NCBI GenBank assembly: GCA_050122535.1
Contig: JASFIT010000036.1
Location: 1 to 19,024, forward strand
Length of the DNA: 19,024 nucleotides
Direction of reading: 5' to 3'
From: JASFEQ01 sp050122535
Lineage (GTDB): Bacteria > Desulfobacterota > DSM-4660 > Desulfatiglandales > HGW-15
The position numbers and the translations under genes are program-made. Shown here piece by piece: positions 13,727-19,024 of this stretch. The notes beneath the pieces were generated by a model. The model made no database searches and was not told the origin of the DNA. It was given only the letters and a program-made list of their open reading frames with translations. How positions within the stretch are numbered: position 1 is the stretch's first letter; every line of letters starts with the position of its first letter.

Positions 13727-14857
13727 ATGGATTTCAGCCTGCCGGATCAACTCCTAAAACTCAAAGAAGAGGCCCGCGATTGGGTAGAGAATGTCCTGAA
13801 TCCCATGTCCACGCCCTTGGAAGAGGAAGAGAGAATTCCTGACGAGCTGGTGGAGGAACTCCGTAAGGGACGCTTCCGCTTCTTTGGCCTCACCATCCCC
13901 AAGGAATATGGAGGTGAGGGTTGGAGAGCCATTGAGTGGTTCACCGTGCTCGAAGAACTGGCCAAGGCCTATGCCACGGTAAGACTTATTGCCCATACCA
14001 TGAACGGACTCTTCTGGAGGCCAATCCTCTACTTTGGCACAGAGGAACAGAAAAAAGAGTACCTGCCCAAACTGGCCACAGGAGAAATCTGGGCGGCGAA
14101 TAGCTTGACTGAACCTGAAGCGGGCACAGGGAAAGACATAAACTCCAAGGCGGTCAAAGACGGCGAAGATTATGTCCTGAGCGGACACAAATGGCTCATC
14201 ACCCTTTTTCCCGGATACACCAAGTTGATCTACGCCTTTGCAGCTACAGAAGAGGGGATTACCTCTTTCCTGGTGGACGCGCCAAGGAAGGGCCTGGTTC
14301 TTAAACCCATGGAAAAGATGATGGGGTGTGTCGGCCCGCGCCATTACAACGTGATCTATAAAGATTGCCGGGTCCCCGCCTCGAACATCCTGGGGGAGAA
14401 AGGAAAAGGATTGGACGTGGCCTTTGGCATGCTTCATCTGAGCAGGGTCTCCATCGCCTTTTGCTGTGTGGGGCTTGCCCAAAGGATGTTGGATTTGGCC
14501 ATAGATTATGCAAAGAAGAGGACCACCTTTGGCAAGCTCTTGGTCAAGCGTCAGGCCATACAGAACAATGTGGCCCAGATGGGGACAGAGATCCAGGCTG
14601 CAAGGCTTCTTGCTTATGAGGCCGCATGGAAGTTTGACCAAGGGCAGGATATCGTCATGGAAGCCGCCATGGCCAAGCTTTTTGCGGAACAGGTCATAAC
14701 AAGAGTTTCGGAGATGGCGCTTCGAATCCATGGAGGGATTGGTTATACCAGCGCTTATCCAATGGAGCGGCACTTCCGGGATGCACGCTCCTACCATTTC
14801 GAGGAAGGCACAGAAGAGATCCAGAAACTCCTCATCGCGAGGCATCTATTCAAGTGA
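13727..14857 (+). CDS. Acyl-CoA dehydrogenase
   Basis: A 376-residue FAD acyl-CoA dehydrogenase with the usual N-terminal helical, middle beta and C-terminal helical domains. The middle-domain signature is SLTEPEAGTG (about 116-125). A KRTTFGK motif follows in the C-terminal domain. The C-terminal RIHGGIGYT and EEGTEEIQ segments are present, and E360 is the expected catalytic base at the standard position. It should use electron-transferring flavoprotein. Candidate substrates are a cyclohexane- or cyclohexenecarboxyl-CoA (BadJ/AliB-like) or an open-chain product such as glutaryl- or pimelyl-CoA. The SDR just upstream, with the AAGGAG site between them, supports paired dehydrogenation and hydroxyl oxidation steps. 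Confidence 0.9.
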   Translation: MDFSLPDQLLKLKEEARDWVENVLNPMSTPLEEEERIPDELVEELRKGRFRFFGLTIPKEYGGEGWRAIEWFTVLEELAKAYATVRLIAHTMNGLFWRPILYFGTEEQKKEYLPKLATGEIWAANSLTEPEAGTGKDINSKAVKDGEDYVLSGHKWLITLFPGYTKLIYAFAATEEGITSFLVDAPRKGLVLKPMEKMMGCVGPRHYNVIYKDCRVPASNILGEKGKGLDVAFGMLHLSRVSIAFCCVGLAQRMLDLAIDYAKKRTTFGKLLVKRQAIQNNVAQMGTEIQAARLLAYEAAWKFDQGQDIVMEAAMAKLFAEQVITRVSEMALRIHGGIGYTSAYPMERHFRDARSYHFEEGTEEIQKLLIARHLFK

Positions 14858-14900
14858 GGCTCTTCAGAGCGGGGCTTCTTTATTTGGTATAAGAATCATC

Positions 14901-15014
14901 TCCTCCCCCTTGATGGGGGAGGATTTACCCGCCATAGCTCTTTGGCGGGTTGAGGTGGGGGTGAAGGTAAATCCTTTCTACCCCCTCCCCTAACCCCTCT
15001 CACCAGGGGAGGGG
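14901..15014. repeat. C/G-rich compound hairpin repeat
   Basis: Three stems lie in series: TCCTCCCCC/GGGGGAGGA (14901-14909/14915-14923), ACCCGCCA/TGGCGGGT (14927-14934/14943-14950) and CCCCTCCCCT/AGGGGAGGGG (14982-14991/15005-15014). It includes GGTGGGGGTGAAG, shared with 12880-12892 and 19012-19024. It lies between the acyl-CoA dehydrogenase and second amidohydrolase genes and may end the upstream transcript. Confidence 0.55.
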
Positions 15015-15060
15015 AATGTTAATGATGTCATTCATTACTGTCGTGAAGGGCGGGGTATTT

Positions 15061-15089
15061 TTGACATATTTCGACATATGAAAAATAAG
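15061..15089 (+). promoter_or_regulatory. Possible promoter/operator with GACATAT direct repeat
   Basis: TTGACA (15061-15066) matches the -35 consensus, but the -10 candidate AATAAG (15084-15089) at 17-bp spacing is weak. Two GACATAT copies (15063-15069, 15073-15079) are one helical turn apart, overlapping the -35, as expected for a regulator site. It is just upstream of the second amidohydrolase. Confidence 0.35.
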
Positions 15090-15111
15090 AATTGATTGGA
15101 GGGAGGATATC

Positions 15112-16128
15112 ATGAGAAACCAAATGAAGGTTATTGACATCCATAATCATTTTTACTCGAAACCATGGCTGGACTATCTATCTCAGAGGACTGAGGCACC
15201 CCAGTTTGAGTGGACAAGCGACACATCCGGTGTGGCAAAGATCGGCACCTCAACGCCCAGTCACGTGGATATGGCGGGGGATTTTGATATAAAGGCAAGG
15301 GTAGAGGACCTGGACGAGGCGGGGATTGATATCCAGGTCCTTTCTCATACCTGCCCAGGCGTCGCTGAGCTTCCCGTCAAAGAGAGTATTGAGTGGGCAC
15401 AAAAGATCAACGACATATTCGCAGAGATTTGCGAGGAATACAAAGGGCGCTTCTATTTCCTGGCCACACTTCCCCCTGGAGATATTGATGAGGCCTTGAA
15501 AGAAATGGAGAGAGCCTATAAGGAGTTAGGGGCAAAGGGTTTCCAGATGTATTCCAGTATCGAGGGGGAAATGGTCACGGAAGAAAAGTTTTACCCGGTC
15601 TTTGAAAAGGCAGCCGAGTATGGGCTGCCTGTCAAGATCCATCCCTCTTTCAGGCCACTCACAACAGAGGCCATGCAAAAGGCAGGACTGCCCCTTCAGC
15701 TTTATGGTTTTACACTGGACACCACCATGGCACTCACCCTCATGCTTTTACAAGGCTTTTTCGAAAAACTGCCCGGCCTGAAGGTCATTCACTCCCATCT
15801 GGGGGGCATGGCGCCCTATATGATGGGTCGCATCGATACCGCTTTTAAACGTTATTCCAAAGAAATTTGTGTGGACTGTTCACTGCCTCCTTCAATAGCC
15901 TATAAAGATCACGTCTATGTGGATACCCTTTCCATGCATGTTCCAGCCATAAAGTGTGCTTATGAGTATATGGGCATTGATCATCTGCTCTTTGGGACCG
16001 ACTATCCCCACAGGGCTTCAGGAACGGTGGAGGGGAATCTGGAGACTCTAGATAAAGTGGGGTTTTCCAATGAAGAGAAGGAGAAAGTCCTCTCAAAGAA
16101 TGCCATGAAATTATTTAACCTGGAGTAG
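15112..16128 (+). CDS. Amidohydrolase-2 family metalloenzyme, copy 2
   Basis: A 338-residue paralogue of the protein at 6601, alike over its whole length. Metal-ligand candidates are H11 and H13 (DIHNHF), H177 (KIHP), H227 (VIHSHLGG) and D297 (GTDYPHR). The charged first 30-60 residues, where family members set substrate specificity, differ between the two copies, so they may take successive or different substrates. The start at 15112 follows GGAGGGAGG; an in-frame ATG at 15124 is possible. It has its own promoter-like region, and the importer's binding-protein gene begins 70 bp downstream. Likely a cytoplasmic decarboxylase, carboxylase or hydrolase of a ring compound; the exact reaction is unknown. 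Confidence 0.87.
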   Translation: MRNQMKVIDIHNHFYSKPWLDYLSQRTEAPQFEWTSDTSGVAKIGTSTPSHVDMAGDFDIKARVEDLDEAGIDIQVLSHTCPGVAELPVKESIEWAQKINDIFAEICEEYKGRFYFLATLPPGDIDEALKEMERAYKELGAKGFQMYSSIEGEMVTEEKFYPVFEKAAEYGLPVKIHPSFRPLTTEAMQKAGLPLQLYGFTLDTTMALTLMLLQGFFEKLPGLKVIHSHLGGMAPYMMGRIDTAFKRYSKEICVDCSLPPSIAYKDHVYVDTLSMHVPAIKCAYEYMGIDHLLFGTDYPHRASGTVEGNLETLDKVGFSNEEKEKVLSKNAMKLFNLE

Positions 16129-16198
16129 TCTTTTAACCCTTAAACCTATCAACGGCCGGAAAATGTAGTTTTGCGGCACATGTAACGGAGGTGAAGAC

Positions 16199-17479
16199 AT
16201 GGGTAAAGAAATCTGGCAAAAAGGCGTAACAAGGAGAGACTTCATCAAAACAGTGGGGGCAGCAGGAATTGCCGCTACTGGGGCGGGGCTACTGCCCCGA
16301 AATTCCCTGGCTGCCAAAAGAGACCATATCCTGATTGGCCACCCGACCCCGGCCACGGGCCCTATAGCACCCTTTGGGGAGACCTCTGCCTGGGTGGATA
16401 AAAGGGCTATGGCAGAGATCAACAAGGACGGCGGGATATTTCTCAAGGACTTGGGCAAAAAGCTACCCATCAGGGTCAAAGGCATGGATACGGAAAGCAA
16501 TCCGTCTAAGGCGGCTGAAGTGGCCTCCAAGTTGATCTTGCAGGACAAGGTTGATTTGATGTTGGTGGCACATACACCGGACACGGTCAATCCCGTCGGG
16601 GCCATCTGTGAAAGATACCAGGTCCCCTGTATCTCCACTGTGGCTCCCATCGAGCCCTGGCTTACGGGAGGGCCTTACAAATGGACCTTCCATTTCTTTT
16701 GGGGACTTGGGGACATCATCACGGTCTTCACAGGGATGTGGGAGGCACACAGTACCAATAAGGTGGTGGGCGGGTTTTGGCCCAATGATCCTGATGGAGC
16801 CGTATGGGCCGTGGAGTTCGGCAAGAAACTCAAAGCCATGGGTTACAAGGTGGTGGACGTGGGACGATTCCCTTATGGCATGCAGGATTTCAGCGGTTTC
16901 ATAAGCACGTGGAAAAAAGAGAAGGTGGAGATCCTGACAGGCGTTCCTATCCCGCCTGACTGGGCAACCGCATGGAGACAATGTCACCAACAGGGATTCA
17001 TTCCCAAGATAGCGACCATCGGAAAGGCGATTCTGTTCCCGGCCGCTGTGCAAGCCATTGGCGGGAACCTTCCCAATGGTCTAACTTCCGAAATCTGGTG
17101 GACACCCTTCCACCCTTTTAAGTCATCCATTGCCGGCTACTCATGCAAGGGACTCGCTGAAGCCTGGGGTAAGGAAACGGGGCGGCAGTGGACCCAACCC
17201 ATGGGGTTTGAATACGCCCTCTTTGAGATCGCGGCAGACGCACTGATACGGGCAGGCTCTTTAAAGGCAAAGAAAATCAGGAAGGCCATCGAAGAGACCC
17301 AACTTGAAACCATGGTGGGACGGATCAGGTTCAATGAGAAGAACTTCGCCCTGACCCCGTTGGTGGGAGGCCAGTGGGTTAAAGGCACCAAGTGGCCCTG
17401 GGATCTCAAGATCACTTACAACAAAGAGCATACCCATATCCCGACCACGGGGAAGATGGTATTTCCCATTACAAAATAA
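16199..17479 (+). CDS. Tat-exported Liv-type ABC substrate-binding protein
   Basis: A 426-residue periplasmic binding protein of the branched-chain amino acid/aromatic acid type (Peripla_BP_6). The N-terminus has a twin-arginine signal: TRRDFIK (residues 11-17) followed by the hydrophobic AAGIAATGAGLL and a likely cut near residues 38-40 (SLAAK). The mature part starts with ILIGHPTPATGP, as in LivJ-like proteins. Tat export means it folds before export, which is uncommon for this class but occurs in Deltaproteobacteria. The start has GGAGGTGA. A strong hairpin separates it from the two ATPase genes. Given the neighbours, an aromatic or alicyclic acid ligand is more likely than leucine. Confidence 0.9.
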   Translation: MGKEIWQKGVTRRDFIKTVGAAGIAATGAGLLPRNSLAAKRDHILIGHPTPATGPIAPFGETSAWVDKRAMAEINKDGGIFLKDLGKKLPIRVKGMDTESNPSKAAEVASKLILQDKVDLMLVAHTPDTVNPVGAICERYQVPCISTVAPIEPWLTGGPYKWTFHFFWGLGDIITVFTGMWEAHSTNKVVGGFWPNDPDGAVWAVEFGKKLKAMGYKVVDVGRFPYGMQDFSGFISTWKKEKVEILTGVPIPPDWATAWRQCHQQGFIPKIATIGKAILFPAAVQAIGGNLPNGLTSEIWWTPFHPFKSSIAGYSCKGLAEAWGKETGRQWTQPMGFEYALFEIAADALIRAGSLKAKKIRKAIEETQLETMVGRIRFNEKNFALTPLVGGQWVKGTKWPWDLKITYNKEHTHIPTTGKMVFPITK

Positions 17480-17486
17480 GAGACAC

Positions 17487-17518
17487 GTAGCCCTTCCTGA
17501 TTTCACAGGAAGGGCTAC
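17487..17518 (+). terminator. Intra-operon hairpin between binding protein and ATPase
   Basis: The perfect 13-bp stem GTAGCCCTTCCTG/CAGGAAGGGCTAC (17487-17499/17506-17518) has a 6-nt loop. Only TTT follows, so it is a leaky terminator or a 3'-end stabiliser. It would let binding protein be made in excess over the downstream ATPases, as in other ABC importer operons. Confidence 0.6.
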
Positions 17519-17535
17519 CGGTTTAGAAGGCCTTG

Positions 17536-18261
17536 ATGTCTCCACTTCTCACCATAAATAATCTACACAAATCCTTCGGCAAGGTAGCGGCCGTTCACGA
17601 TCTCAGCTTTGAGGTGGAGCCTCGTGAAATCCTGGGGATCATCGGCCCCAATGGCGCAGGGAAAACGACTACGTTCAACCTCATCACAGGCGAAATCAGA
17701 CCAGACAAGGGAGAGGTTATATTCGGCGGTGATGATGTGACCTTTGATCCCACATTCAGAAAATGTCGTATGGGTATAGCCCGTACCTACCAGATTCCAA
17801 AGCCCTTCGTGAACATGACTGTACTCGAGAATCTTTTGGTTGGCGCAATTTACGGTGGGAACAGAGGATACAAGCAATCCAGAGAAAAATGCGAAGAAAT
17901 CTTAGAGAAAACAAAGCTGAAAACCATGACAAATGCCATCGCGGGCTCTTTGCCGCTCCTAGATCGGAAGCGCTTGGAGTTAGCCAAGGCCCTTTCAACA
18001 GATCCAACACTTCTTCTCGTGGACGAAGTGGCTGGCGGGCTCACTGAGTCGGAAGTGGAGGAAGTCCTAGAAATCATTCACTCCGTAAGAAAAGATGGTG
18101 TTACGGTGTTGTGGGTGGAACATATCATCATGGCCATGCAAAAGGGCCCTGATCGATTACTGGTGATGAACTTTGGGCGTAACCTATTTTGTGGAAGGCC
18201 CGAAGAGGCCTTCAAGTCAGAGGAAGTCCAGAGGATTTATTTGGGAGCTGAGGAGGATTGA
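17536..18261 (+). CDS. Liv-type ABC transporter ATPase (LivG-like)
   Basis: A 241-residue ATP-binding subunit. Walker A is GPNGAGKTT (37-45), the Q-loop is ARTYQIP with Q86, Walker B is LLLVDE (159-164) and the switch histidine is H196 (WVEH). The signature (C-loop) reads SLPLLDRKRLELA (138-150) instead of LSGGQ, a degenerate form found in some LivG-like proteins, so the dimer may have one weak site. I chose ATG 17536 over TTG 17533 because AGAAGG is then 5 nt away. Its stop overlaps the next start (TGATG). Permease partners (LivH/LivM) are not in the window. Confidence 0.92.
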   Translation: MSPLLTINNLHKSFGKVAAVHDLSFEVEPREILGIIGPNGAGKTTTFNLITGEIRPDKGEVIFGGDDVTFDPTFRKCRMGIARTYQIPKPFVNMTVLENLLVGAIYGGNRGYKQSREKCEEILEKTKLKTMTNAIAGSLPLLDRKRLELAKALSTDPTLLLVDEVAGGLTESEVEEVLEIIHSVRKDGVTVLWVEHIIMAMQKGPDRLLVMNFGRNLFCGRPEEAFKSEEVQRIYLGAEED

Positions 18262-18968
18262 TGCTCGTTCTCCAGATCAAGGACCTGAATGTATACTACG
18301 GGGAGTTCCATGCCTTGTCTGGTATTGATCTTGATGTGGAAAAACGCCAGGTTGTCTCCCTCATGGGCGCCAATAGTGCGGGGAAATCAACCCTTCTGAA
18401 GACGATCTCCGGCATCTTGAAGCCTAGTTCTGGATCCATCAGCTTCAATGGGAAGAGGATCGATAATCTGGATCCACATGACATCGTGGCCTTAGGAATG
18501 TCTTTGGTGCCGGAGGGCCGAAAGATTTTTTCAGCCCTTACGGTTCGAGAAAACCTCCTCATTGGATCCTACACGCCGAGGGCCCGAAAGACGAGGAATG
18601 AGAGCCTTGAAAATGTGTTTCAGCTTTTCCCAGCTCTGAAAGGGCGGATAGAGCAGAAAGGGACGGACCTAAGCGGAGGTGAGCAGCAAATGCTCTCTAT
18701 TGGCAGGGCCCTCATGTCACAACCTCATTTTATTATTTTTGATGAGCTTTCACTGGGATTGAGTCCCCTAGTGGTCAAAGAACTATACAAAACCGTAAGG
18801 CGAATGAATCAGGAAGGCATGACAGTCGTCTTAGTGGAGCAGGACGTAAAAAGAAGTCTAAAGGTCGCTGACTTTGCCTACATTCTTCAAGAAGGCAAAA
18901 TAACACTAAAAGGTAACCCAAGATACTTTACCGAAGAGACCGTGAAAAAGGCATACTTTGGTCTTTAG
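18261..18968 (+). CDS. Liv-type ABC transporter ATPase (LivF-like)
   Basis: A 235-residue ATP-binding subunit. Walker A is GANSAGKST (36-44), the LivF-type VPEGR replaces a Q-loop glutamine (83-87), the intact signature is LSGGEQQ (137-143), and Walker B is FIIFDE (157-162). The LNVYYG N-terminus is typical of LivF. The ATG overlaps the upstream TGA by one base, with AGGAGG 4 nt before it, so it is translationally coupled to the LivG-like gene. Together the two form the heterodimeric motor of an importer whose permeases probably follow to the right. Confidence 0.93.
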   Translation: MLVLQIKDLNVYYGEFHALSGIDLDVEKRQVVSLMGANSAGKSTLLKTISGILKPSSGSISFNGKRIDNLDPHDIVALGMSLVPEGRKIFSALTVRENLLIGSYTPRARKTRNESLENVFQLFPALKGRIEQKGTDLSGGEQQMLSIGRALMSQPHFIIFDELSLGLSPLVVKELYKTVRRMNQEGMTVVLVEQDVKRSLKVADFAYILQEGKITLKGNPRYFTEETVKKAYFGL

Positions 18969-18971
18969 TTC

Positions 18972-19021
18972 CACCCCCTCCCAAACCCTCCCCCTTGAAG
19001 GGGGAGGGCAGGGTGGGGGTG
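18972..19021. repeat. C/G-rich nested hairpin after livF
   Basis: CCCTCCCCC/GGGGGAGGG (18986-18994/19000-19008, loop TTGAA) nests inside CACCCCCTCCC/GGGTGGGGGTG (18972-18982/19011-19021, one mismatch). It is a further member of the family at 14901 and 12841. It may terminate the importer transcript or simply be a repeat. The window ends inside it. Confidence 0.55.
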
Positions 19022-19024
19022 AAG

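Noticed and set aside
13754..14845. Minus-strand 363-codon open frame
   Set aside because: Opposite the acyl-CoA dehydrogenase, whose motifs are intact; low-complexity translation with many cysteines and prolines and no domain.

Overview
The window looks like part of the chromosome of an anaerobic aromatic-degrading bacterium, most likely in the Desulfobacterota (sulfate-reducing or syntrophic Deltaproteobacteria). This is inferred from gene content, not from a marker gene. The minus strand carries the three enzymes that take cyclohexadiene-carboxyl-CoA to ring opening (Dch/BamR, BamA/Oah, BamQ/Had), a signature of strictly anaerobic benzoyl-CoA degradation. The intergenic gaps are full of palindromic and inverted-repeat elements.

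Layout. Positions 151-552 (+) encode a small B12-binding acyl-CoA mutase subunit that ends against the convergent minus-strand block. That block, read from 4123 down to 655, is had (bamQ), oah (bamA) and dch (bamR). Upstream of had, on the same strand, is a decayed short-chain dehydrogenase relic (about 4225-4407), and beyond it an operator-like dyad with tandem repeats (4472-4502). The 0.8 kb divergent gap also holds two palindromes and a strong sigma-54 promoter (4861-4876) facing right.

From 4959 everything is on the plus strand: a stand-alone PEP-synthase-type ATP-grasp domain, a receiver-only response regulator, a metal-dependent amidohydrolase (ACMSD/gamma-resorcylate decarboxylase superfamily), a MITE-like element, a HAD-like protein with an altered catalytic motif, an unknown protein, an EntE-like aryl-acid adenylating enzyme, a short Old Yellow Enzyme-type Fe-S flavoprotein, an SDR dehydrogenase, an acyl-CoA dehydrogenase, a second amidohydrolase paralogous to the first, and a Liv-type ABC importer (Tat-exported binding protein and two ATPases; permeases not in the window).

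How it may work together (inference). The importer could bring in an aromatic or alicyclic acid. The aryl-acid ligase would make its CoA thioester, the flavoprotein, acyl-CoA dehydrogenase and SDR would carry out redox steps, and the two amidohydrolases would decarboxylate, carboxylate or hydrolyse a ring compound. The product would feed the BamQ-BamA-BamR module. The ATP-grasp domain resembles one subunit of phenylphosphate synthase, so phosphoryl activation of a phenolic substrate is possible. The combination does not match a pathway I can name and is the best candidate here for an undescribed system. No rRNA, tRNA, CRISPR array or transposase gene was seen.
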